Source of the DNA: Acorus gramineus
Taxonomy: Eukaryota > Streptophyta > Magnoliopsida > Acorales > Acoraceae
Length of the DNA: 64,000 nucleotides
Assembly: GCA_030737835.1 (NCBI GenBank)
Contig: CM060853.1
Span: forward strand, 5,970,086-6,034,085
Direction of reading: 5' to 3'
Below the pieces are notes generated by a model. It was not told the origin of the DNA. It worked only from the letters and a program-made list of their open reading frames with translations, and ran no database searches. Each line of letters starts with the position of its first letter. Position 1 is the first letter of the stretch. Of this stretch, positions 23,237 to 35,806 are shown piece by piece. Position numbers and translations under genes: made by a program.

Positions 23237-24234
23237 TCAGTGCATAAAGCACAACAGGGGCTTGTATTTTTCAAACCTCAAACTAAAGATTCATTGTTCT
23301 TGTACAATTATACAGAGTATTTATTATTTCCCTTCAAATGGAGCACTACTCCGCTTGAGGAGTTGCTTTGCCATATCAAATAATCAAACTACAAAAAAAA
23401 CTCTCGCGGCCCCTCTTCTCATATAGTCCTTCTCTCTCAGAAAAAATAAATATAAATAAAATAACAATTTCCCCCATAATTATAATCTCTCTTAACTCTA
23501 ACAAAAACAAAAAAGAAAAAGAATAGAAAATAAAGATATGAAGACCAAATTGCCATTACAAAAATTCAAGCATATAAACCCTCACCCACCTTCCATGGCT
23601 CTTCTACTAAAATGTAAGATATATCTCACAACAAGACAATAATATTTGAATTAAAAACTTTCATGATTGAGAGTGGATACAAATATTTTCATATATAAAT
23701 ATATCTAAATATGATGGACATATCATAGATGATAGATGGTGCCCTTAGAAAAAACTGTGATTTGGAATCAAGACTAATGTGGCGTACCAAAACAATAGCA
23801 AAGCAACTGTTCCAACGTCACTCACTTGTTAGGAAAAGCTATGATTCAAGATATATAATGCCCTCAAATGCTACAATGGGAAAACTGAAGGGAAGAAGGT
23901 AGCATTGATGAAAATTGTGCTCAGATGTGGGGGTGATTATTTGACTAGGAATTTGTTTTTTATAATGAAAACTGTAGACACTCAGCCTTAATTATATTGA
24001 AGGATATAATAGGTAAGTGCCCAAAGCGGGTGAAGAAAATACAGGCGTAAGAGAGATGATTGGTTGGGTAAGGCAGTGGAAGAAGAGAGCTCTATCTATT
24101 ACTTACCCAACCAAAACATATCAGCCTACTCCTCAATCAGAAAACAACCACCCCAATACAACACTCTGCTTGCCCCAACACAGTCTAAATCCCAATTCTT
24201 GACAAAACCAACTACCATTTCCCAAGTATTCTCC
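23237..24234. other. Intergenic region, nothing recognised
   Basis: AT-rich sequence following the PPR gene. Short open frames at about 24017-24261 overlap in two frames, are lysine/proline-rich and match nothing I recognise. They border the LINE remnant and may be its decayed 3' tail on the other strand. Confidence 0.4.
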
Positions 24235-24505
24235 GTGTGCACCTGCTTCCCCTCAAAATGAACTGGTCATGTGATAGCCAGAAAGCCCAAGTCACCGTGG
24301 AATAAAGGATTGAGAAATCTTGGCTTTGACACTTCTATCACCTGGTGTTCTCATCTTCTTCCCCGCCTTCCACATGCCCTCAAGAGTTATGAAGCTAATA
24401 TCAACATCTGATGCCCGTTTAAGAAGGTTCCACACCTGCTTGGCCACCCAGCATTCCAGCACAATATGCATAGTCGACTCCTCGCTGTTTTGGCTAGAAT
24501 TACTT
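24235..24505 (-). mobile_element. LINE-type non-LTR retrotransposon remnant (zf-RVT region)
   Basis: Read on the minus strand, 24361-24500 encodes EESTMHIVLECWVAKQVW, the hallmark of the zinc-binding domain after plant LINE reverse transcriptases (E-T-x2-H-x4-C-x2-A-x2-VW). After a shift of frame it continues (about 24240-24310) with TWAFWLSHDQFILRGSR, matching the conserved 'WaiWlERN..iF.g' tail. Only this C-terminal part is left; no reverse transcriptase core or poly-A tail was seen. Confidence 0.6.
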
Positions 24506-25096
24506 TCATCAAAACACTATATTCCTATTTAAAGTCGTGAGCATGTTGATGGACAAAGCAGACAATTTGTGTGTGAGCCTAGGACTTTCCATACCCTTTC
24601 AAGATTTTTTTTTTAAAAAAAAACACACCTTCTGTGAATTGTTTCATATTAGCAAGGAGAGTTTTCGATATTAGGTTTCCTTCTTGTCACCCATTCATGG
24701 AAACCAACTTTTCACACATCTTCTAATAAAACCATGCTATCTAAAGAAATTTTAAAAAATTGTTACGCACCTAATTTTGTTCAACCTCACAGTTCACATG
24801 ACCTCGGCATACAATATCAACACATTTTCATTCCTCATCACAAAAAACGCATAACGAAAACTGCAATATCAGGAAAGCATGCAAATTTAGTGCTCATAAT
24901 CTAAACATCAACATGATCTCCATAGACTGCTCATATTCAGATACGTCAACACCATCATCGAATCGAACATAAAACCAAACAAAACCCTAATAATTCCAAA
25001 TACATCGATGGATCGAACTAAACCCTAGAATTCATCGATTGGGGCAGAGGACTGATTACAGGCTTTCAGTACCTTTAACAAGGACCACCGGATCGA

Positions 25097-25339
25097 TCAA
25101 TCGGACGGCGGAGGCGGAGGCGGAGGCGAAGACGAGGAAGGATCCGCTGCCGAGGCGGAGGCTCCATCACCGCCGTCATCGTCGTCGGGGTCACGGGAGG
25201 GGTCGGATTTGGAGATGGCGCCGCGTACCTTGTCGAGGAGGGGCTTGAAGGCCATCTCGATCGCCATCCATCCGAACAGTAGGCCACCGAAGACCACCAG
25301 AGACGCCTTCAGCGATTGATTCCTTTCTCTGTTCTTCAT
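25097..25339 (-). CDS. OEP7: Chloroplast outer envelope membrane protein of 7 kDa (OEP7)
   Basis: An 80-residue single-exon protein. Residues about 10-45 (LKASLVVFGGLLFGWMAIEM, then AFKPLLDKVR, SKSDPSRDPDD) match the plant OEP7 signature: one hydrophobic signal-anchor span followed by a positively charged flank that directs insertion into the chloroplast outer envelope. The C-terminus is unusual, with four to five Asp, a Ser/Ala spacer and a run of seven Pro, making it longer than the ~64-residue Arabidopsis protein. A CT microsatellite lies in the 5' leader immediately upstream (25340-25362). The function of OEP7 is not known; it is widely used as a model tail/signal-anchored protein. Confidence 0.88.
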   Translation of the reverse strand: MKNRERNQSLKASLVVFGGLLFGWMAIEMAFKPLLDKVRGAISKSDPSRDPDDDDGGDGASASAADPSSSSPPPPPPPSD

Positions 25340-25362
25340 CTCTCTCTCTCTCTCTCGCTCTC
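25340..25362. repeat. CT/GA microsatellite in OEP7 leader
   Basis: A (TC)n run with minor interruptions sits directly upstream of the OEP7 start codon (minus strand GA-repeat leader), typical of plant 5'-UTR pyrimidine/purine tracts. Confidence 0.8.
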
Positions 25363-26463
25363 GCTGCGTGTGAGAGTGGATAAAAGGGCGCCAAATGGTG
25401 AAGCGGAAAAGACGAAATTGGCCTTCTAAACGAGAGGGATCGGACGGTTGGACGGTGTTGATTCGTTAATTTCGTTGGCCTTTTGGACTTGGGCCTTCCA
25501 ATCTCCGACGAATCTTTATGGTTCTCCGTGGGGCCCATTTGAACGTGACGGATTCAAAACATTTAAAACAAAAGACAAAACATAATTCGATTATGAATAC
25601 AGTAATATCAAATCTTATCCGAGTGACATTGAGATAAGATTCAAATAAAAAAAAAATAATTTCTTACCTTTCAAATCCTCAAAAATAAAATTTCTGATCT
25701 GCTCCCACGTGTTCTTCATAAACAAAACCAGTTCCGAAATTCAAACATCGATTAAGATTGCTGCATGATTTTCAGAATCAATTAATGGTGAAGAAATACA
25801 TTATTTTCATAATTAAATGATACTCCACGATCATAGGAATATACATGTTGAGGTAGTTATCAAACAAATGACATAATAAACAATGTTTTATTGCTACATC
25901 ACGGAGTCTGAGAATCATTATTGTTCTCTAAAATAGTATACTTCATTAGATCATGTTTATTATCTTAAAAAAATGAAAACATGTATGATATGAGTTTTGT
26001 AATATAAAAATAATTGAATCTCACATTTTCCATTTTCTAATTTCTTTTTAAGCATTAATACACTTAGTCTATTTTACAACCTGTTTTTACAACCTCATAC
26101 ATTATGATAACATTAATATATACTGTCCTAGCACAGTGTACGAAAAAAAATATTTTAATTTTTTCAAAGAGAAAAAATATACTAATATATCTCAAAATAT
26201 ACATCATTTCATATAACATATACTTGTATAAAAAAGTGTATGATTTTTTTTTTTTAAAAAAAAAAACAATATTGTCTACAAATGAAGTTGCACGTGGAGC
26301 TAGATATATCATTTTTCTTTTCTAAAATCACATTCTAGTAAAATATTAATATGTATTGTGCGTGACTGTGCATACATTTTGTATTTTCTTTACTCAGATA
26401 TATATCATTCTAACCTAGTATATAATTGATTAATATTACAAGTATAAATAATGTTAGATGCAA

Positions 26464-26560
26464 CCAGGGTCGGCCCTAAGATTTAAAAATTTGGGTGGGG
26501 TCCTAGGCGATCTTTTAAAATGGGGCCCTATCACCTAAAAAAAAATTCATCTTATTTAAA
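26464..26560. mobile_element. Probable hAT-type element end
   Basis: The stretch begins CAGGGTCGGCCCTAAGATTT and contains GGGTCCTAGGCGA and GGGGCCCTA, a terminal pattern common to plant hAT miniature elements (CAGGGnCGGCCCT). The opposite end was not found, so this may be a fragment. Confidence 0.45.
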
Positions 26561-27043
26561 TATAGCACAATAAATTATCATTTGTCATTGATCTATTAAA
26601 AGAGTATAAAAGATAAATACATACTCTCATCAATTTTATTTCACAACTTAACTATCATATATAATCCATCTTGTAACAATTATAAATTACAAGCACATAC
26701 ATATAATCCAATTTTCTACGAATAATACGGATTTCACAAAACTTAGATTAAAAAAAGGGCTACATACCTTATAATAGAGATGAATTTATTATAAAATCTT
26801 TATATTTTGATTCTTAAATTTTGAAATGGTTGAAACTTGAGAGAGAGAGGGATAGAGAGATTATGGAAAAGAGATTGAGATAGAGAGAGAGAGAGAGATT
26901 GGGGAGAAAAATTAAAAGTTAGGCTAATTTAAGAGTGTGATTATTGACATTCTAAAAAGAGATTTTAAAATTTTAATTATGCATGGGTGGGATTGATTGC
27001 AATTTTTATTGTCATTTGGAACCTTGGATGAGTTAAAACAACA

Positions 27044-27140
27044 AGATTCATCATTCGTAGTGGGCTTATATATTTGCAGATTCATCATTCGTAGTGAGCT
27101 TATATATTTACAGATTCTTCATTCGTAGGGAAGCCCATAA
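27044..27140. repeat. Three tandem 34-bp units
   Basis: Units at 27044, 27078 and 27112 start AGATTC(A/T)TCATTCGTAG and continue with an AGCTTATATATTT-type part; the third is partial. Confidence 0.8.
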
Positions 27141-27940
27141 ATGATAAAATAGGTTATGCATGGTATTAGTAGGATAGAATGATGGATGCAACCCAAATGC
27201 AAACCCCAAATGTTTTATTTTTTAAAAAATAGTAAAAAAATCATCTACTAATATAACGTTTAGCTTTGTTCGTGAACCCGTTCAGCCCGTACATTTTTTT
27301 TTAAGTATATATATTGCTAATGATAATTTTGAATATTAAATTAAATCCATCATCTCTCAACCATGTTATATTATCAAAACATACTAAGTTATCAATATTA
27401 AATTAAAAAAAAATTACAAAAACAAAAATTACTTATGACATAAAGTCATCAATATTAAATCAAATCCATCAACTCTCAATCATGTTATTATCATAACATT
27501 ACAAAACTTAGTTCGAATTATACAAGACCCGAATTAAACTACATATTAAACAGTTAATACATATTTCATTCGTTTAATAACGTGAATTATTTATTAAGAC
27601 AAGATTTGTTAATGTGACATGATTTAACAGGGAATTAAACTTTTAATTATCCATTTAATTAATACGTGAATTAATCAATAATTTAGAGCATTGGGCAACA
27701 AGGGTATGAGGCAGAACTCACTAATAAAAAATGAAGTACAAAGAAGAGGAGATTCGGTATATTTTGATGTTTAAGTATATACATTTCACATACTGTGGAC
27801 TGACCAGAATATACTGCCCCTCATGAATTGGCAGATTCATGCAAGAAGGAAGCCAAATAAACCTATTTCAAAGATAAAGAGAACATAAAAAATGGTCTTA
27901 ACGATCAGACAGAAGTGCAAGCACTCACCGATGTAGTGAT

Positions 27941-30900
27941 TCAATTATTTGTCAGTGACCACTCAAACCTTGCCTTCATATCTTGGCTATTCCCTTCCAT
28001 GACATCTGCGATGTAACGATTCACAGAATTCTGATTCACCTCAAACGCAAATGTCATGCCTCTCACCTGCAATTGCAAAGCAGAGAAACCAATTCATTAG
28101 AACCAATTCAATTCATTCAAAATGTCTAATCAAAGCCGAACTGATTAATATGGTGATATAATAAGTACTTCTGTGGCATTGCATTATATGTAAGGTTTCA
28201 ATCAAGTGGGAAATCGAAGTTGGACTTGGATATATTGATTCTACTGAAATTGGAAAATCTTTAAATTGAAAACTCAAAGATTCTCGGCCGAGTCTCCAGA
28301 CAACAGCAAATTCCAGGATTTTTAAATGTCACACATCTTATCAGAACGATTAAAATGTTCTTAAACATCAATGGAATATCCTGTTTTCAGTATCATGAAA
28401 GTGCAAGCTTTCATGGAATTATAAATTAAAGCTACAGTATCTTCTTTAACACAAGGAAGGGAATGATTCATCTTTAACTGATCTGTCATATGAGACCGAA
28501 GTAGGCAAATCTATACATCCAGTTGACAGAATGGTGAGTACAGTTACCATACCAATTCAATGTGTGATTCATGAAACATTAACTCAGCTTCTTTGGTTCC
28601 CAGTAAAAAAAATACATTACAAAAAGGCATAATGTGAAAAGATGCAGTAAGTTATTGTTACAGGTATATAGATGTCCATTAAATAAAGATGTACATTCAA
28701 AGAAGCCTGGAAAACTGTGCAACAATTTAAGAACACCCAGGCGCACTGCAAAACTTCACATATAACATATTGAATTATATACTTAATGTCAAAACAAAAG
28801 TTCAATCAACTAAGACCAGAGAGAGAAAAAGGCAATATATGTCTCCATAATTAGTGAAATGAATATGGAGGAATCATGTAGGACAACAATTAAGAGATAT
28901 GAGAGCATGAGGAGGAGAAGGAAGGTCATGAAACTTTCCCACGGATTATCAAGAACACAAATCAGCGGAAAATTCTTGCACATAGGTATAATAAAAGGCA
29001 ATAATTATAGATTTTTCTCATCCAATAAATTTCATCAATTAAAAAGGCTAAGTGGAGTATTAAACACCAAAAAAAAAATATTGCATACATGCTTCCTACA
29101 AAAGCTAGTTTATAGAGTTAAAAATATCTCCATGTCATAGTCCAAGAGTATCATCCAAGAGATACTAACCATCAATATAACAGAACCTTCAGAAAGGAGA
29201 GTTGGGTAACACCATCTCACATACCTCAATCAAACAGCTCGAACTAAGATTGCAACACTGATTAGCCATCACCTCTTTGCGGTTAACAAATATTGAATAT
29301 TTTCCAGTGTTTTTTATGGAAAAAGATCCATCTTCATCCATTTTTATAATTGCCTGCATAAATTAGTAAACACGGGTTGTAGTCACCATAAAGCTGCATT
29401 GCACGAAATCACTAAGCTCACTCACTCTCAATTATGCTGCACAACAGATTTGTTGCTGTACTTCACCAGTCTTTCAATTTTTACAAACAATCCAGTTCTA
29501 TATATGTGTATAACCAAGCTTCATAATTTCATATGCCCAGCATTTCTGTTCATCTTTTTACAGGATTTTGTATGGTGGTTTCCAGAGCATGGTTTGTAAC
29601 AATATGCACACGCTTCATACAAATTGCAAGATAGTTGTTACCTGATGGCGAGATATTTTATTTGCTCGGCCTTCTCTTCCCAAGTCTATGTCAATATGTA
29701 CATCTTCTGTCCCTCTCCCAAGTGAGACCTACACAGTCCTTTATTGCTTCAGGTATGACAACAGTAATGATGGGGCAGATAAGAACACATGCAGATGATT
29801 TTAGAAGTTCAAATATTTGGTCACTGTCAACAAGTTGAACTCAATTATAGATGAATCCTGAAAAATTATATCAATTATCTAGAAATAAAGCTGAATGTTA
29901 TGTGATGATTAATAGCATACCCAAAGGGTGATGTCAGAAAATGGTATTGGAAAAAAAAACACAGGGTTAGTGTTAAATGGCACACAAATTAAATGAATGC
30001 AGCATGAATCCACAGCAATTGTAATATAAAATACATAATACAAGTACCTCGGGTTTCTTGATATAATATTTTAAATGACGGCTATAGAAAACTGCTAAAG
30101 CTCCATGAGATGCAATAGCTCTCCTCACATAAGCACGAGCACTTTGCTCCAGCCTTCCATTTGTATCAGAATCGTGATACCTTGACACTACGATTCACGC
30201 AATAAAAAACGATGAATTATTGAATATTCTTTGTACAAGTCAAATTCAAGTACAATGAATAATGGCTTACAGGAGAACATACACATTTATCAGCATGGTG
30301 TATTTATGGATCAAAAAAGATGCACAAATTATAGTAAACTTGATAGGATACAAAGTGCCTCAGGATCTTAAAGGAATTTTCATGTCCCAAAAATGCATCA
30401 GAGAAATAGCTCAAATTCACAAAGCCCATTCCCAATGGCTGAATAAATAAAGGATAATTATAGATAACATAGTATCTAATGTCTGGTCTGTAACATGAGA
30501 AGCATGGGGAAGAGGGAAAGGAGGAGAGAGATTGAGTGGAGGGTAAACAAGATTATCCATACATTTACTAACATGAGAAGCATGGGGAAGAGGGAAAGGA
30601 GGAGAGAGATTGCGTGGAGGGTAAACAAGATTATCCATACATTTCCATTAATAAGATGAGTTTTACAGCAAATGCTAATGAACTTCAGAGCCAAATATAC
30701 AACAGTTCGAAATATTAAAAGCTTCAGAATATACACTAATACCTTCCTTGATGGGGCACGGTTCCCGATCATCTATACCCAAATCCATACTAAGAATCTG
30801 CACACAGTTAATAGTAAAAGTTTCTTTGTATAAATTATCACTATCTAATGCCATTACTAGCTCAAATGAAAGAAAATATATTTACCAGGGCATCAATGTC

Positions 30901-32331
30901 AGGATAACAAGGCACTTCATCTTCACTGGCAGACAGCTGTTTCTCTTGATCAGAGATCGACAAAGTTGTGGCTGATTCCAAAGATCTATTTTGTCCAGAA
31001 CAGCTCTTGGCCAACTCCTCCATCGTATTTCCACCGTCCACAACTGAAGGAGCTTCTGGTGGTGACCCTATCTTATTGGAAGGACAGTGTAGTTCTGCTG
31101 GTGCATCCTGGGTTTCTATGGTTACATTTAGTTCTTCACAGTAGGGGACTGGCAGAAACATCTGAATTGGTGAATAGGCATCATCATTGCAAGGGATCTC
31201 TGGATCTTCGGTGTTCAACGTGCAAATACATTCTTCAGCAGGCCTAGACAAAGATTGAGTAACTAAATCATACTTCGTATCCTCCACTTCACAGCACCCT
31301 TCATTAGAGACAGACTGTAAATTAACGTCAGAATTAACCATAGTTTTGAAATGGGCAAGTAAGGGCGTACTGCATTCACTGGTGTCGGATACAGTTTCTC
31401 TATGCTCATCACTGGGAGAACCCAATGAAAATGAGTTTACACTGTCAGCGTGCATGACTTTGTCATCCGCATTCACAAAATAGTGCTTCTCCTCCTCAAA
31501 GTTCAGGAGAGAATTCGACGGATCAACAACTTCAGAGAGGGCCATTGTGTCATCCAATCCATCGCTGCACATTTCACAGTTCAGTTTGGGGTCTGAGTGA
31601 GAAAACTCAAATCCTCGTGAACTCCTTCCCTCCGATTTTGGGAATTTCACCATTAAAAACTCTGAATCAGACATCCTGGGAAGTGGGGACAAACATTCTA
31701 ATTGATGGAACGAACACGAGCTACGATTTCTTCCATGACCAGACCAAAGACCATTATGTTTATCACTCACAGAATCAAAAACAGGATCAACAGATCCAGA
31801 GAGCTTATTAAACAGCAATCTCAACCAATTCTCAAAACTACCCAGATTTCCTCGGCGTGTTCTTGTGCCGTTCTCTACAGAACTAACAAGTGGGACAGAA
31901 GAAACACTCACAATGTAAGGATCCTCGACGCAATTCCCAACAGGACCACCATCTCCATCGCCCGCTTGTTCTCCGCCAAGATTTTCACGGGGATAAATTC
32001 GCTTTAGCGATGCGTGATAATCGCTGCAAACACCCTTGCCATTCCTTTTTTTCCCACAACATGCTTCCTTATTAGGCTTCGAAGGATCCGAAACAGATCC
32101 TCCAACGCTGCCTACCTTTACCATTCGAGCAGCTCCTTCTGAGGTTTTCGAGTCATAAATTAGAGACCGCCACCCCTCCCGAAGCACGGGCCTTTGAAAA
32201 TGCAACATTTTATTAAGATTGAAACATGTTATGACGCGAAAATCACTACGAAGGTTTGATGTCTGTCACTCTCACCTCGACGGATTTCGTGAGGAGGAGA
32301 CCGTCGCCGTCGAAGCGGACGCTGCGGTCAT
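27941..32331 (-). CDS. MCRS1/EMB1967-like FHA-domain protein
   Basis: Seven exons (minus order): 32331-32276, 32191-30886, 30797-30743, 30187-30048, 29728-29642, 29353-29225, 28066-27941. All have GT-AG junctions and the sum is 632 residues in frame. The N-terminal part has GWRSLIYD...SEGAARM, the end of the MCRS_N domain of microspherule-protein-1 relatives. A long Ser/Asp/Glu-rich linker follows, then SRYHD...RAIASHGALAVFY, and a C-terminal FHA domain from about residue 520 with the phosphothreonine-binding landmarks LGR, SRHQ and the FVN turn. Arabidopsis homologues include At1g75530, At1g60700 and EMB1967 (At3g54350). Human MCRS1 sits in INO80/NSL chromatin complexes, so a nuclear chromatin role is inferred. 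The usual N-terminal Myb-like half of MCRS_N is missing; an 18-residue Ser/Thr-rich exon stands in its place. Confidence 0.88.
30491..30646. repeat. 78-bp tandem duplication inside FHA-gene intron 3
   Basis: Two units begin at 30491 and 30569 with TAACATGAGAAGCATGGGGA and include a GA-rich block. They differ at essentially one base over the first 75 positions, so the duplication is recent. It creates matching open frames on both strands that are not genes. Confidence 0.92.
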
Positions 32332-33381
32332 TGGGGAGGGCACGCCGATTCGATCGCCCGAATCTCTTTGAGCCTTTGAGGGGTAGAGGAAACTGAGATT
32401 GATTGGAGAATTATGAGAGAGAGAGAATTCTTAAAAGATGAGATTGTTTAATTAGGGTTTTGAAGGTTCTTCTAGAGAGTAAGTGAGAGATTTGGCGGGA
32501 AAGTGTTTTAAGGGCGTCTCTCTCTCTCTCTTCCTTTTTTTTTTGAAGATGGAAACCCCACCCCAGAAATAGGGGGTGGGGTTCCATGTTTAAGGGGTTT
32601 TTAATCCGCCCCTAAAGTTTTCAAATAGAAAAAGATTTTGTAGACCTGTAATCAGTTTAATTAATTTGTTATAGCATGAACAAATGCCTTCTAATTTTTT
32701 CATTTCGGAAACTTCCACTTAGATATATATTTCACATTCAATGCTTTTGTAATTGTATATGATTTGAAATGATCCAAATCCATTGTAGTGCAAAATTACC
32801 TCATTTTCCTTGAAGCGAGAATGGCTTATGAAGGTGTTGTCAATGAACAGAAAAAACTTTGCAAGTTTGGATTAGAAAGAAATTAACAGTCATGAAACCC
32901 TCCTAGCACAAAATATCACAAAAACTCATGAACAAGAAGTGAGTTGAACATAAAATAACCAAACAAAAGTTAAGCACCATATCCAATGCAACCCCATGTG
33001 CATTTCTCAGATACTATGATATTTTGAGGTGCATATTTCATGTAATAAAACATATATTTTCATAAAAATGTTGTATAGTCCAGTGAATTGTATAGATCAA
33101 ATAATAAAATAATTGAAAAACTATACCATTCATTTGATAGAGTATATACCATGTTGGATACATACAAGATTACATGGATACAAAGTATAACACCAGCCTA
33201 ACAATGAAACTTTTTTTTTTTAACATGATGATACAAAGGGTAAGTGGTTAGGGGTAAGTGGTTATAACCTCAAATTTTGATTCTAGACTCACAGTTCAGG
33301 TATACATTCTTCTATCTGTGATAGAAATCTCTACAAAACTGTAATATCTTATGATACATGAGCGTGCTTGTTTTTCAACAA
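32332..33381. other. Upstream/intergenic region between FHA and PIRL genes
   Basis: The right part is the 3' flank of PIRL; the left part holds the leader of the FHA gene with GA/CT-rich tracts (about 32410-32530) and a GC-rich hairpin at 32550-32586. Otherwise AT-rich with no ORF. Confidence 0.5.
32550..32586. repeat. GC-rich 14-bp inverted repeat (hairpin)
   Basis: TGGAAACCCCACCCC is followed within about 8 bases by GGGGTGGGGTTCCA, forming a 14-bp stem with one bulged A. It lies about 220 bp upstream of the FHA-gene start codon. G-runs on either strand could also form alternative structures. Confidence 0.75.
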
Positions 33382-35806
33382 TCAGGCTTTCGCACAGTCC
33401 AAGCCATCATGTCTCCCATAGTCAGACCTGGAGAAGCAACAAAACTGAGCCCAAGTGTTCCTGTTCTTCAGTGTCTGTGCCTTCACATTCCTCTTCGCGA
33501 CGTATTCGATCATGTACTGAACAACCGCCTGAGCACCCATTTCAGCCACTCCCCTCGGCGGCACCTCCAATGGATTCTCCAGCACCTTAAGCACGTGTAA
33601 CTGTGTTAACATCCCAAACGAGTCTGGCAGAAACCGTATCTGGTTATTGCTCATATCAAGCTCTTGCAACGCCTCGAGATTCCCAATCGACTTTGGGAGG
33701 CATTGCAGATCAGAGAAGTTGTTACCAACATTCAGCTTGAGTAGTGTAGTTACAAGGCACAAGCTCTCTGGCAACCCTTCAAGCTCATTGAAACTCAAGT
33801 CAAGCTCTTTCAGACTCGATAGGGACGCCATTGTTGTGGGCAAACTTTTCACATTATTATAACGCAGTGAGAGGACCTCCAACTTGTGAAGCCTTCCAAT
33901 GGCCTCAGGAAGAGCCTTCAATCTGTTGTAATCTATACGAAGCTCGACGAGAGAGGCGCATTGGCCAATTGTGTGTGGGAGCTCCTCAATATCGTTCATA
34001 TCAAGATTCAGCTTCTTCAAGCTTATGAGGCTTCCAAAAGCGTCCGAGACTACTGTCATTCGGTTCAAGCTCAGGTCAAATTCTGAAAGATGTGATAGTT
34101 TGCCGATCGAGAAAGGCAAAGACGTCAGTTGATTTGCTCTCAAGTCGAGATGGGTGAGGCTGAAGAGGTCTCCGATGGCCTCCGGGAGTTCAGAGAGACT
34201 GTTTGAATGGAGGGCGAGCTTTGTCAAAGAAGAGAGGCCTCCAATTGTGGTGGGTAATGCTGCGATGCGATTTTCGGATAGATCGAGAGTGATTAGATTG
34301 GAGAGCTTCCCAATCGAATGGGGTAACCACTCGATCTTCTCGATTAATTTGTTTTGAAGGTCAAGAACTTTTGATCCTTTCTTTGCAGAGACCTCAATCA
34401 AACTAGCTAGTTTTATCAGACTGAGTTTCTGATTACCTTCACCTACACATCACCACATGGAAGGAAAAAGAAAGTAAATATTGGTGAGATACAAAAGGTT
34501 GACAATAACATCACCAGTAACAATTAATAGGACATGCAGAGTTATTGATAAAATTCTGTGGGTGAACTAATTTTTACTCTATAGGTTGGTGGAAGAAAAT
34601 TATTTCATTGAGCTTAATGTCATATGTCTTGGTGTGTAAGAGATGTAAGCACACATTATTATCTTCCCCAGATAGGGGATGTGGGACACTCACCCCACTC
34701 TTCACACTACACTGTATAGCAGGCAAACTCCGATATATATTGTTACATTTCAGTGCCTACTTTGTTCTTCATCGAACTCACAGTTTTAAAATGTGCATTG
34801 ATGTGTAAGGGTTATTCTCAAACACATACTAGCTTCCTTCGTTAGGAAATATGGGAACAAACCATGGTACAGACTCCCTCACCCATTACCCCACATATTT
34901 TTATTAGGATCTTGGCTAGCCCAGCCCATAATCCTCTCAATAGGCCATATGCGACATAGTTGATCATTAGAACTATGCAATAAAAAGCTATTCCTAAACC
35001 TCAAAGAATCAATTTAAACACCAACTTCACAAGAAAAACTTTTACACCAAAAGAGTAGGTTTTTAGAATTCCATTATTCAAACCAAGGTATAAACAGTAT
35101 GGAATTGCATGTAAAGAAACTACAGACAATAATTAGATACTTCAGAAAAATGAGCCTTCTTGACTAATTTACCTCAAATGACAATCAAAACACTCATATT
35201 CTAACCATAGATATTAACATGTTGTATAAAATGCTTTCTTAATTATCAATATTGGAAAAAAATAATAATTACACTAAGCGATCTAACCAAACAAATCATT
35301 TATCGCTATTACTATATTCAATTTTTTTCCAAAAAGGAAATCAAAACCTCACCAGAAACTGAAGAAGTCACCAAAGATATAGTTGTTGAAACAATATCAG
35401 ATGAATCAGGCACGGACAAAGAGGCACTCGCTGCACTTGCCGAAGCGGTCACTGAGTTCGTCAAATTGGGTAGGCATTTTGATGCCCGTAGAACCAATTC
35501 ATCGAATAACTTGTGAACGTTTTCAAGATCGAGAAGCTTCAGAGGCTCCCTCCTCTGTTCCTTGTTCTGATACACAAGTAGGCTCTTCTGCATTTGTTGA
35601 AGCACAAAGAAGAGCTCTTCGGGCACGTCAAAGCCTTTGTTCTGCTTCGACAGGCTCTCGAGCCTCGAGTGCTCCTCCTGGTCCATGTCGTGGACGAGCG
35701 AGAGAGCGGCCTCGATTTCATCAATGCCCGGCCTCGACGGCAGTGATCGGTGGACCCTTGCGATCTCCTCGACGATCCCCTCCGGCGATTGAAGGAAAAG
35801 TGTCAT
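33382..35806 (-). CDS. PIRL: Plant intracellular Ras-group-related LRR protein (PIRL)
   Basis: Two exons, 35806-35353 and 34442-33382, joined TCTG|GT...AG|GTGAAGG, giving 504 residues. The N-terminal part (IVEEIARVHRSLPSRPGIDEIEAA, QKSLLVYQNKEQRREPLKLLDLENVHKLFDELV) is the conserved PIRL4/5-type region. From about residue 170 there are some eleven LRRs of the LPxxIGxLxxLxxLDLSxN type, ending in the family C-cap ENPLEVPPRGVAEMGAQAVVQYM. PIRLs are cytosolic plant LRR proteins related to animal SHOC2/SUR-8; some Arabidopsis members act in pollen development. An in-frame ATG 16 codons upstream (35854) exists, but the MTLFLQSPEG start fits the family better. Confidence 0.9.

Larger units (their letters stand above)
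25600..27940. other. AT-rich intergenic region
   Basis: Between OEP7 and the FHA gene (which are both on the minus strand). It contains the hAT-type end, GA-rich tracts near 26840-26900 and a small tandem repeat. Open frames at 26064-26325 on both strands are A/T-run artefacts. The last ~100 bp is the 3' UTR of the FHA gene. Confidence 0.5.

Noticed and set aside
26064-26325. Overlapping open frames on both strands near 26.2 kb
   Set aside because: Both are made of A/T runs (poly-Lys/Phe/Ile) and mirror each other; no domain or codon bias.
30417-30772. Minus-strand frames with internal repeats inside the FHA gene intron
   Set aside because: They are the translation of the 78-bp intronic tandem duplication, not a repeat protein.
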